From: Hydractinia symbiolongicarpus
Lineage: Eukaryota; Cnidaria; Hydrozoa; Anthoathecata; Hydractiniidae
Assembly (NCBI RefSeq): GCF_029227915.1
Contig: NC_079886.1
Location: 4,030,001 to 4,094,000, forward strand
Reading direction: 5' to 3'
Length of the DNA stretch: 64,000 nucleotides
Positions 24,601-36,198 of the stretch are shown piece after piece. Position 1 is the stretch's first letter, and the number at the start of each line of letters is the position of its first letter. Both the position numbers and the translations under genes were made by a program. Under the pieces are notes generated by a model. That model was given only the letters and a program-made list of their open reading frames with translations. It ran no database searches and was not told the origin of the DNA.

Positions 24601-25506
24601 TTTCAAAAACTGCATTTCATTGACTTTCTAACGGTATCAGTCCGTTTAAGTTACAACAGTTGGGTCACATTTTCGTACCAACATGTATTTAGCGATATTT
24701 TTCTGCTATTACTAGGTTGCATCGCTTTTAACTGTGAAACGATTGACTGTGGGACTTAATTGAACTGATTTTGGACTGTGACCTGACAAATGTGATGAAT
24801 GAGACAATTGGACTCCATGCAATAACATTCTTCTTAAATTGGAATGATTGACGGAACTCGGCGATTACACTGGGCGCTGTGGTATCGCTTCATTTAATAA
24901 TGTAGATAAGTAAGTCACTTTTTACTGTGGGTCCAATCCTAGCCGTTCTCGCACGCTGAAGAAATTGAGACAGTTTCAAAAACTACATTTCATTGACTTT
25001 CTCACGGTGTGAGCCCGTTTGAGTTACAACAGTTGGGTCACATTTTCGTACCAACATGTATTTAGCGTAAATATTTCTGATATTACTAGGTTGCATCACT
25101 TTTAACAGTGAAACGATTGACTGTGGGACTTACTTGAACTGATTTTGGACTTTAACTTTATAAATGTGATGAATGAGACAATTAGACTCCATGAAATAAC
25201 ATTCTTCTTAAATTGGCATGATTGCCGGTACTCAGCGATTACATTGGGCGCTGTGGTAGCGCTTCATTTAAAAATGTAGATATATTAGTCATTTTTTACT
25301 GTGGGACCAATCCTAGCCGTTATCGCACGCTGAAGAAGTACAGACAGGTTCAAAAGCTACATTTCGTTGACTTTCTAACGGTATTAGTCCGTTTCTGTTA
25401 CAACGGTTGCGTCACATATTCGTACCAACATGTATTTAGCGATAATTCTCTGATATTACTAGATTGCATCGCTTTTAACAGTGAAACGATTGAATGTGGG
25501 ACTTAA
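21678..25506 (+). repeat. 1,493-bp tetramer and 747-bp dimer higher-order repeats
   Basis: Copy 1 is 21,678-23,170. Copy 2 starts at 23,171 with the shared ATATATTTATCGATATATTT segment and runs in register to 24,360. There the array jumps back: 24,361-25,107 repeats 23,614-24,360 (747 bp, two monomers). The sequence up to about 25,408 then follows 22,121-23,168 at offset 2,240. Two chimeric units mark the crossovers: GGTTGCGTCACATTTTCG near 23,168 and the CACTTTTAACACTGAAACG unit near 24,356. Two 94-codon open frames at 22,982 and 25,222 simply reflect the 2,240-bp offset. Confidence 0.82.
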
Positions 25507-26160
25507 TTGAACTGATTTTGGACTTTAACTTTATAAATGCAATAATTGAGAGAATTGAACTCCATGAAATAACATTCTTCTTAAATTGACATGATTGCTT
25601 GAACTCAGCGATTACACTGGGCGCTGTGGTAGCGCTATATTTAAAAATGTAGATAAATAACTCATTTTTTACTGTAGGACCAATCCTAGCCGTTATCGCA
25701 CGTTGAAGAAATAGAGACAGTTTTAAAAACTACATTTCATTGACTTTCTTACGGTATCAGTCCGTTTCAGTTACAACGGTTGCGTCACATATTCGAACCA
25801 ACATGTATTTAGCGATATTTTTCTGATATTACTAGATTGCATCGCTTTTAACACTAAAACGATTGAATCTGGGACTTAATTGAACTGATTTTGGACTTTA
25901 ACTTTATAAATGCAATAATTGAGAGAATTGAACTCCAAGAAATAAAATTATTCTGAATGTGACATGACTGCTAGAACTCAGCGATTACACTGGGCGCCGT
26001 GGTAGCGCTTCATTTAAAAATGTAGATAAATCAGTCATTTTTTACTGTGGGACCAATCCTAGCCGTTATCGCACGCTGAAGAAATAGAGACAGTTTCAAA
26101 AACTACATTTCATTGACTTTGTAACGGTGTCAGCCTGTTTGAGTTACAACAGTTTGGTCA
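25507..26160 (+). repeat. Transition monomers between tetramer and heptamer zones
   Basis: Just under two units. A GGTAGCGCTATATTTAAAAA variant near 25,630 looks private. The GATTGAATCTGGGAC variant at about 25,866 appears here for the first time and again 745 bp later at 26,611, so a dimer step seeded the heptamer zone. Confidence 0.65.
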
Positions 26161-29100
26161 CATTTTCGTACCAACATATATTTATCGATATTTTTTTGAT
26201 ATTACTAGGTTGCATCGCCTTTAACACTCAAACGATTGACTGTGGGACTTAATTGAACTGATTTTGGACTGTGAGCTTACAAATGTGATGAATGAGACAA
26301 TTGGACTCCATGAAATAACATTCTTCTTAAATTGCATGATTGCCGGAACTCAGCGATTTAACTCGGCGCTGTGGTAGCGCTTCATTTAAAAATGTAGATA
26401 AATAACTCATTTTTTACTGTAGGACCAATCGTAGCCATTATCGCACGCTGAAGAAATAGAGAAAGTTTTAAAAACTACATTTCATTGACTTTCTAATGGT
26501 ATCAGTCCGTTTCAGTTACAACGGTGGCGTCACATATTCGAACCAACATGTATTTAGCGATATTTTTCTGATATTACTAGATTGCATCGCTTTTAACACT
26601 AAAACGATTGAATCTGGGACTTAATTGAACTGATTTTGGACTTTAACTTTATAAATGCAATAATTGAGAGAATTGAACTCCAAGAAATAAAATTATTCTG
26701 AATTTGACATGACTGCTAGAACTCAGCGATTACACTGGGCGCCGTGGTAGCGCTTCATTTAAAAATGTAGATAAATCAGTCATTTTTTACTGTGGGACCA
26801 ATCCTAGCCGTTATCGCACGCTGAAGAAATAGAGACAGTTTCAAAAACTACATTTCATTGACTTTCTAACGGTGTCAGTTTGTTTGAGTTACAACAGTTG
26901 GGTCACATTTTCGTACCAACATATATTTATCGATATTTTTCTGATATTACTAGGTTGCATCGCCTTTAACAGTGAAACGATTGACTGTGGGACTTAATTG
27001 AACTGATTTTGGACTGTGAGCTTACATATGTGATGAATGAGACAATTGGACTCCATGAAATAACATTCTTCTTAAATTGGCATGATTGCCGGAACTCAGC
27101 GATTTAACTCGGCGCTGTGGTAGCGCTTCATTTAAAAATGTAGATAAATAACTCATTTTTTACTGTAGGACCAATTCTAGCCATTATCGCACGCTGAAGA
27201 AATAGAGACTGTTTTAAAAACTACATTTCATTGACTTTCTAACGGTATCAGTCCGTTTCAGTTACAACGGTTGCGTCACATATTCGAACCAACATGTATT
27301 TAGCGATATTTTTCTGATATTACTAGATTGCATCGCTTTTAACACTGAAACGATTGAATGTGGGACTTAATTGAACTGATTTTGGACTTGAACTTTATAA
27401 ATGCAATAATTGAGAGAATTGAACTCCAAGAAGTAAAATTGTTTTGAATTTGACATGATTGCTAGAACTCAGCGATTACACTTAGCGCTGTGATAGCGCT
27501 TCATTTAAAAATGCAGATAAAAAAGTCATTTTTTACTGTGGGACCAATCCTAGTCGTTATCGCACGCTGAAGAAATAGAGACAGTTTCAAAAACTACATT
27601 TCATTGACTTTCTAACGGTATCAGTCCGTTTAAGTTACAACAGTTGGGTCACATTTTTGTACCAACATGTATTTAGCGATATTTTTCTGCTATTACTAGG
27701 TTGCATCGCTTTTAACTGTGAAACGATTGACTGTGGGACTTAATTGAACTGATTTTGGACTGTGACCTGACAAATGTGATGAATGAGACAATTGGACTCC
27801 ATGCAATAACATTCTTCTTAAATTGGAATGATTGACGGAACTCGGCGATTACACTGGGCGCTGTGGTATCGCTTCATTTAATAATGTAGATAAGTAAGTC
27901 ACTTTTTACTGTGGGACCAATCGTAGCCGTTATCACACGCTGAAGAAATTGAGACAGTTTCAAAAGCTACATTTCATTGACTTTCTAACGGTGTGAGCCC
28001 GTTTGAGTTACAACAGTTGGGTCACATTTTCGTACCAACATGTATTTAGCGTAAATATTTCTAATATTACTAGGTTGCACCACTTTTAACAGTGAAACGA
28101 TTGACTGTGGGACTTACTTGAACTGATTTTGGACTTTAACTTTATAAATGCAATAATTGAGAGAATTGAACTCCACGAAATAAAATTATTCTGAATTTGA
28201 CATGACTGCTAGAACTCAGCGATTACACTGGGCGCCGTGGTAGCGCTTCATTTAAGAATGTAGATAAATCAGTCATTTTTTACTTTGGGACCAATCCTAG
28301 CCGTTATCGCACGCTGAAGAAATAGAGACAGTTTCAAAAACTACATTTCATTGACTTTCTAACGGTATCAGTCCGTTTCAGTTACAACGGTTGCGTCACA
28401 TATTCGAACCAACATGTATTTAGCGATACTTTTCTGATATTACTAGATTGCATCGCTTTTAACACTGAAACGATTGAATGTGGGACTTAATTGAACTGAT
28501 TTTGGACTTGAACTTTATAAATGCAATAATTGAGAGAATTGAACTCCAAGAAATAAAATTGTTCTGAATTTGACATGATTGCTAGAACTCAGCGATTACA
28601 CTTAGCGCTGTGATAGCGCTTCATTTAAAAATGCAGATAAATAAGTCATTTTTACTGTGGGACCAATCCTAGCCGTTATCGCACGCTGAAGAAATAGAGA
28701 CAGTTTCAAAAACTACATTTCATTGACTTTCTTACGGTATCAGTCCGTTTCAGTTACAACGGTTGCGTCACATTTTCGTACCAACATATATTTATCGATA
28801 TTTTTTTGATATTACTAGGTTGCATCGCCTTTAACACTCAAACGATTGACTGTGGGACTAAATTGAACTGATTTTGGACTGTGAGCTTACAAATGTGATG
28901 AATGAGACAATTGGACTCCATGAAATAACATTCTTCTTAAATTGGCATGATTGCCGGAACTCAGCGATTTAACTCGGCGCTGTGGTAGCGCTTCATTTAA
29001 AAATGTAGATAAATAACTCATTTTTTACTGTGGGACCAATCCTAGCCATTATCGCACGCTGAAGAAATAGAGACAGTTTTAAAAACTACATTTCATTGAC

Positions 29101-32100
29101 TTTCTAATGGTATCAGTCCGTTTCAGTTACAACGGTGGCGTCACATATTCGAACCAACATGTATTTAGCGATATTTTTCTGATATTACTAGATTGCATCG
29201 CTTTTAACACTAAAACGATTGAATCTGGGATTTAATTGAACTGATTTTGGACTTTAACTTTATAAATGCAATAATTGAGAGAATTGAACTCCAAGAAATA
29301 AAATTATTCTGAATTTGACATGACTGCTAGAACTCAGCGATTACACTGGGCGCCGTGGTAGCGCTTCATTTAAAAATGTAGATAAATCAGGCCTTTTTTT
29401 ACTGTGGGACCAATCCTAGCCGTTATCGCACGCTGAAGAAATAGAGACAGTTTCAAAAACTACATTTCATTGACTTTCTAACGGTGTCAGTCTGTTTGAG
29501 TTACAACAGTTTGGTCACATTTTCGTACCAACATATATTTATCGATATTTTTCTGATATTACTAGGTTGCATCGCCTTTAACAGTGAAACGATTGACTGT
29601 GGGACTTAATTGAACTGATTTTGGACTGTGAGCTTACATATGTGATGAATGAGACAATTGGACTCCATGAAATAACATTCTTCTTAAATTGGCATGATTG
29701 CCGGAACTCAGCGATTTAACTCGGCGCTGTGGTAGCGCTTCATTTAAAAATGTAGATAAATAACTCATTTTTTACTGTAGGACCAATTCTAGCCATTATC
29801 GCACGCTGAAGAAATAGAGACAGTTTTAAAAACTACATTTCATTGACTTTCTAACGGTATCAGTCCGTTTCAGTTACAACGGTTGCGTCACATATTCGAA
29901 CCAACATGTATTTAGCGATATTTTTCTGATATTACTAGATTGCATCGCTTTTAACACTGAAACGATTGAATGTGGGACTTAATTGAACTGATTTTGGACT
30001 TGAACTTTATAAATGCAATAATTGAGAGAATTGAACTCCAAGAAATAAAATTGTTTTGAATTTGACATGATTGCTAGAACTCAGCGATTACACTTAGCGC
30101 TGTGATAGCGCTTCATTTAAAAATGCAGATAAAAAAGTCATTTTTTACTGTGGGACCAATCCTAGTCGTTATCGCACGCTGAAGAAATAGAGACAGTTTC
30201 AAAAACTACATTTCATTGACTTTCTAACGGTATCAGTCCGTTTAAGTTACAACAGTTGGGTCACATTTTCGTACCAACATGTATTTAGCGATATTTTTCT
30301 GCTATTACTAGGTTGCATCGCTTTTAACTGTGAAACGATTGACTGTGGGACTTAATTGAACTGATTTTGGACTGTGACCTGACAAATGTGATGAATGAGA
30401 CAATTGGACTCCATGCAATAACATTCTTCTTAAATTGGAATGATTGACGGAACTCGGCGATTACACTGGGCGCTGTGGTATCGCTTCATTTAATAATGTA
30501 GATAAGTAAGTCACTTTTTACTGTGGGTCCAATCCTAGCCGTTATCGCACGCTGAAGAAATTGAGACAGTTTCAAAAGCTACATTTCATTGACTTTCTAA
30601 CGGTGTGAGCCCGTTTGAGTTACAACAGTTGGGTCACATTTTCGTACCAACATGTATTTAGCGTAAATATTTCTGATATTACTAGGTTGCACCACTTTAA
30701 ACAGTGAAACGATTGACTGTGGGACTTACTTGAACTGATTTTGGACTTTAACTTTATAAATGCAATAATTGAGAGAATTGAACTCCACGAAATAAAATTA
30801 TTCTGAATTTGACATGACTGCTAGAACTCAGCGATTACACTGGGCGCCGTGGTAGCGCTTCATTTAAGAATGTAGATAAATCAGTCATTTTTTACTGTGG
30901 GACCAATCCTAGCCGTTATCGCACGCTGAAGAAATAGAGACAGTTTCAAAAACTACATTTCATTGACTTTCTAACGGTATCAGTCCGTTTCAGTTACAAC
31001 GGTTGCGTCACATATTCGAACCAACATGTATTTAGCGATACTTTTCTGATATTACTAGATGGCATCGCCTTTAACACTGAAACGATTGAATGTGGGACTT
31101 AATTGAACTGATTTTGGACTTGAACTTTATAAATGCAATAATTGAGAGAATTGAACTCCAAGAAATAAAATTGTTCTGAATTTGACATGATTGCTAGAAC
31201 GCAGCGATTACACTTAGCGCTGTGATAGCGCTTCATTTAAAAATGCAGATAAATAAGTCATTTTTACTGTGGGACCAATCCTAGCCGTTATCGCACGCTG
31301 AAGAAATAGAGACAGTTTCAAAAACTACATTTCATTGACTTTCTAACGGTATCAGTCCGTTTAAGTTACAACAGTTTGGTCACATTTTCGTACCAACATA
31401 TATTTATCGATATTTTTCTGATATTACTAGGTTGCATGCCTTTAACAGTCAAACGATTGACTGTGGGACTTAATTGAACTGATTTTGGACTGTGAGCTTA
31501 CAAATGTGATGAATGAGACAATTGGACTCCATGAAATAACATTCTTCTTAAATTGGCATGATTGCCGGAACTCAGCGATTTAACTCGGCGCTGTGGTAGC
31601 GCTTCATTTAAAAATGTAGATAAATAACTCATTTTTTACTGTAGGACCAATCCTAGCCATTATCGCACGCTGAAGAAATAGAGACAGTTTTAAAAACTAC
31701 ATTTCATTGACTTTCTAATGGTATCAGTCCGTTTCAGTTACAACGGTTGCATCACATATTCGAACCAACATGTATTTAGCGATATTTTTCTGATATTACT
31801 AGATTGCATCGCTTTTAACACTAAAACGATTGAATCTGGGACTTAATTGAACTGATTTTGGACTTTAACTTTATAAATGCAATAATTGAGAGAATTGAAC
31901 TCCAAGAAATAAAATTATTCTGAATTTGACATGACTGCTAGAACTCAGCGATTACACTGGGCGCCGTGGTAGCGCTTCATTTAAAAATGTAGATAAATCA
32001 GTCATTTTTTACTGTGGGACCAATCCTAGCCGTTATCGCACGCTGAAGAAATAGAGACAGTTTCAAAAACTACATTTCATTGACTTTCTAACGGTGTCAG

Positions 32101-32480
32101 CCTGTTTGAGTTACAACAGTTTGGTCACATTTTCGTACCAACATATATTTATCGATATTTTTCTGATATTACTAGGTTGCATCGCCTTTAACAGTGAAAC
32201 GATTGACTGTGGGACTTAATTGAACTGATTTTGGACTGTGAGCTTACATATGTGATGAATGAGACATTTGGACTCCATGAAATAACATTCTTCTTAAATT
32301 GGCATGATTGCTGGAACTCAGCGATTTAACTCGGCGCTGTGGTAGCGCTTCATTTAAAAATGTAGATAAATAACTCATTTTTTACTGTAGGACCAATCCT
32401 AGCCATTATCGCACGCTGAAGAAATAGAGACAGTTTTAAAAACTACATTTCATTGACTTTCTAACGGTATCAGTCCGTTT
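26161..32480 (+). repeat. 2,611-bp heptameric higher-order repeat, two full copies and one partial
   Basis: Copies start at 26,161, 28,771 and about 31,383, each at CATTTTCGTACCAACATATA. The variants GAATCTGGGA (26,611; 29,222; 31,833), CTTACATATGTGATG (about 27,024; 29,636; 32,246) and CATTTAAGAATG (28,250; 30,860) recur in register. Copy 2 begins in a chimeric unit: CTTACGGTATCAG near 28,732 is of the 25,740 type, while the sequence after 28,771 follows 26,161. The third copy jumps one monomer near 32,480, so it lacks about 373 bp relative to copies 1 and 2. Differences between copies are sparse, for example an extra T near 29,400. Confidence 0.85.
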
Positions 32481-33460
32481 AAGTTACAACAGTTGGGTCA
32501 CATTTTCGTACCAACATGTATTTAGCGATATTTTTCTGCTATTACTAGGTTGCATCGCTTTTAACTGTGAAATGATTGACTGTGGGACTTAATTGAACTG
32601 ATTTTGGACTGTGACCTGACAAATGTGATGAATGAGACAATTGGACTCCATGCAATAACATTCTTCTTAAATTGGAATGATTGACGGAACTCGGCGATTA
32701 CACTGGGCGCTGTGGTATCGCTTCATTTAATAATGTAGATAAGTAAGTCACTTTTTACTGTGGGTCCAATCCTAGCCGTTATCGCACGCTGAAGAAATTG
32801 AGACAGTTTCAAAAACTACATTTCATTGACTTTCTAACGGTGTCAGCCCGTTTGAGTTACAACAGTTGGGTCACATTTTCGTACCAACATGTATTTAGCG
32901 TAAATATTTCTGATATTACTAGGTTGCATCACTTTTAACAGTGAAACGATTGACTGTGGGACTTACTTGAACTGATTTTGGACTTTAACTTTATAAATGT
33001 GATAATTGAGACAATTGGACTCCATGCAATAACATTCTTCTTAAATTGGTATGATTGACGGAACTCAGCGATTACACTGGGCGCTGTGGTAGCGCTTCAT
33101 TTAAATATGTAGATATATAAGTCATTTTTTACTGTGGGACCAATCCTAGCCGTTATCGCACGCTGAGGAAGTACAGACAGGTTCAAAAACTACATTTCGT
33201 TGACTTTCTAACGGTATCATTCCGTTTCTGTTACAACGGTTGCGTCACATATTCGTACCAACATGTATTTAGCGATAATTCTCAGATATTACTAGATTGC
33301 ATCGGTTTTAACAGTGACACGATTGAATGTGGGACTTCATTGAACTGATTTAGGACTTCAACTTTATAAATGCAATAATTGAGAGAATTGAACTCCACGA
33401 AATAACATTATTCTGAATTTGACATGATTGCTAGAACTTAGCGATTACACTGGGCGCTGT
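32481..33460 (+). repeat. Block matching the start of the right arm at ~20.5 kb distance
   Basis: It follows 12,050-12,940 at an offset near 20,517 bp (55 monomers). Shared features are the TTTTAACTGTGAAA unit, GTATCGCTTCATTTAATAAT, CATCACTTTTAACAG, GGTATGATTGACGG and the rare GAACTGATTTAGGACT. Intermediate pentamer copies differ at several of these sites. It forms the outer edge of the homogenised 11-33 kb domain. Confidence 0.65.
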
Positions 33461-34553
33461 GTTAGCGAATTTAGATAAATAAGTCCTCTTTACTGCGGGA
33501 CCAATCCTAGCAGTTAGCGCGTGCTGAAAAAATAGTGACAGTTTCAAGAACTACATTTCATTGACTTTCTAACTGTATTAGTCCGTTTGAGTTTCAACGG
33601 TAAGGTCACGTAATGGTACAAACATGTATTTTGCAATATTGTTCTGATATTACTAGGTTGCATCGCTTATAACAGTGAAGCGATTGACTGTGGGATTTAA
33701 TTGAAATGATTTTGGACTGTGACCTTATAAATGTGATGAATGATACAATTGGACCCCTAGAAATAACATTCTTCTTAAATTGACATGGTTGCCGGAACTC
33801 AGCATTTACACTGGGAACTCTGGTAGCGTTTCATTTAAAAACTTAGATAAATAAGTCATTTTTTACGGTAGGACTAATCCTAGCCGTTAGCACACGCTGA
33901 AGAAAGAGAGACAGTTTCAAAAACAACATTTCATTGACGTTCTAACGGTATCAGTCCTTTTGAGTTACAACGGTTGCGTCACATATTCGTACCAACATAT
34001 GTTTAGAAAAGTTTTTCTGATATTACTAGGTTGCATCGCTTTTAACAGTGAAACGATTGACTGTGGGACTTAATTCAACTGATTTTGTACTTTGACCCAA
34101 AGAATGTGGTAAATGAGTCAATTGAACTCCAAGGAGTAACTTTCTTCTTAATTTGACATGATTGTCGGTACTCAGCGATTACACTGGGCGCTGTGGTAGC
34201 GCTTCATTTATAAATGCAGATAAATAAGTCATTTTTTACTGTAGGACCAATCCTAGCCGTTATCGCACGCTGAAGAAATAGAGACAGTTTCAAAAACTAC
34301 ATTTCATTGACTTTCTAACGGTATCAGTCCGTTTCAGTTACAACGGTTGCGTCACATATTCGTGCCAACATGTATTTAGCGATATTTTTCTGCTATTACT
34401 AGGTTGCATCGTTTTTAACAGTGAAACGATTGACTGTGGGACATACTTGAACTGATTTTGGACTTTAACTTTATAAATGTGATAATTGAGACAATTGGAC
34501 TCCATGCAATAACATTCTTTTTTAATTGGCATGATTGACTTATAACAGTGAAG
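33461..34553 (+). repeat. Island of diverged, distal-type monomers
   Basis: About three units unlike their neighbours. The first has lost about 12 bp (GTTAGCGAATTTAGAT at 33,463) and reads GCAGTTAGCGCGTGCTG. The second has TTGGACCCCTAGAAATAAC, CAGCATTTACACTGGG, CGTTTCATTTAAAAACTTAG, TTTTTTACGGTAGGAC and AGCACACGCTGAAGAAAG. This same rare unit recurs only near 49,330 and 58,190. The third has CAACTGATTTTGTACTTTGA, a variant otherwise seen from 45 kb onward. The block therefore belongs to the distal lineage although it lies 10 kb inside the homogenised arrays. Confidence 0.75.
34427..34553 (+). repeat. Truncated 127-bp unit
   Basis: The spacing between successive CGATTGACTGTGGGA boxes (34,427 and 34,554) is 127 bp instead of 373, a loss of about 246 bp. 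The junction ATGATTGACTTATAACAGTG joins half Y directly to the CGCTTATAACAG end of half X. I see this breakpoint only here. Confidence 0.75.
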
Positions 34554-36198
34554 CGATTGACTGTGGGATTTAATTGAACTGATTTTGGACTTTAACTTTA
34601 TAAATGTGATAATTGAGACAATTGGACTCCACGAAATAATATTATTCTGAATTTGACATGATTGCTAGAACTCAGCGATTACACTGGGCGGTGTGGTAGC
34701 GCTTCATTTGAAAATGTAGATAAATAAGTCAATTTTTACTGTGGGACCAATCCTAGCCGTTATCGCACGCTGAAGAAATAGAGACAGTTTCAAAAACTAC
34801 ATTTCATTGACTTTCTAACGGTGTCAGCCTGTTTGAGTTACAACAGTTTGGTCATATTTTCGTACCAACATGTATTTATCAATATTTTTCTGATATTACT
34901 AGGTTGCATCGCCTTTAACAGTGGAACGAGTGACTGTGGGACTTAATTGAACTGATTTTGGACTGTGAGCTTACAAATGTGATGAATGAGACAATTGGAC
35001 TTCATGAAATAACATTCTTCTTAAATTGGCATGATTGCCGGAACTCAGCGATTAAACTGGGCGCTGTGGTAGCGCTTCATTTAAGAATGTAGATAAATAA
35101 GTCATTTTTTACTGTGGGAACAATCCTAGCCTTTATCGCTCGCTGAAGAAATAGAAACAGTTTCAAAAACTACTTTTCATTGACTTTCTAACGGTATCAG
35201 TCCGTTTAAGTTACAACAGTTGGGTCATATTTTCGTACCAACATGTATTTAGCGATATTTTTCTGCTATTACTAGGTTGCATCGCTTTTAACTGTGAAAC
35301 GATTGACTGTGGGACTTAATTGAACTGATTTTGGACTGTGACCTGACAAATGTGATGAATGAGACAATTGGACTCCATGCAATAACATTCTTCTTAAATT
35401 GGAATGATTGACGGAACTCGGCGATTACACTGGGCGCTGAGGTAACGCTTCATTTAATAATGTAGATAAATAAGTCATTATTTACTGTGGGACCAATCCT
35501 AGCCGTTATCGCACGCTGAAGAAATAGAAACAGTTTCAAAAACTACATTTCATTGACTTTCTAACGGTATCAGTCCGTTTCAGTTACAAGGCTTGCGTCA
35601 GATATTCGTACCAACATGTATTTAGAGAGATTTTTTTGATATTACTAGGTTGCATCGCTTATACCAGTGAAGCGATTGACTGTGGGATTTAATTGAACTG
35701 ATTTTGGACAGTGACCTTATAAATGTGATAATTGAGACAATTAGACTCCATGCAATAACCTTCTTCTTAAATTGGCATAATTGACGGAACTCAGCGATTA
35801 CACTGGGCGCTGTGGTAGCGCTTCATTTAAAAATGTAGATATATAAGTCATTTTTTACTGTGGGACCAATCCTACCCGTTATCGCACGCTGAAGAAAAAG
35901 AGACAGTTTCAAAAACTACATTTCATTGACTTTCTAAAGGTATCAGTCCGTTTCAGTTACAACGCTTGCGTCACATATTCGTACCAACATGTATTTAGAG
36001 ATATTTTTCTGATATTACTAGGTTGCATCGCTTTTAACAGTGAAACGATTGACTGTGGGACTTACTTGAACTGATTTTGGACTGTGACCTGACAAATGTG
36101 ATGAATGAGACAATTGGACTCCATGCAATAACATTCTTCTTAAATTGGAATGATTGACGGAACTCGGCGATTACACTGGGCGCTGAGGTAACGCTTCA
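34554..36198 (+). repeat. Founder-like monomers of the trimer zone
   Basis: About 4.4 units holding early versions of the trimer subtypes: CATTTGAAAATGTAG near 34,705 with AACAGTGGAACGAGTGAC near 34,918, AAGGCTTGCGTCAGATATTC near 35,589, and CCAATCCTACCCGTTATC near 35,868. The variant GCGCTGAGGTAACGC appears at about 35,436 and 36,178, 742 bp apart. Confidence 0.65.

Noticed and set aside
11051-25506. 92-94 codon plus-strand open frames at 11,051, 22,982 and 25,222
   Set aside because: They read the same satellite strand as the left-arm minus frames. The first crosses the inversion junction, and the other two differ only because of the 2,240-bp repeat offset.
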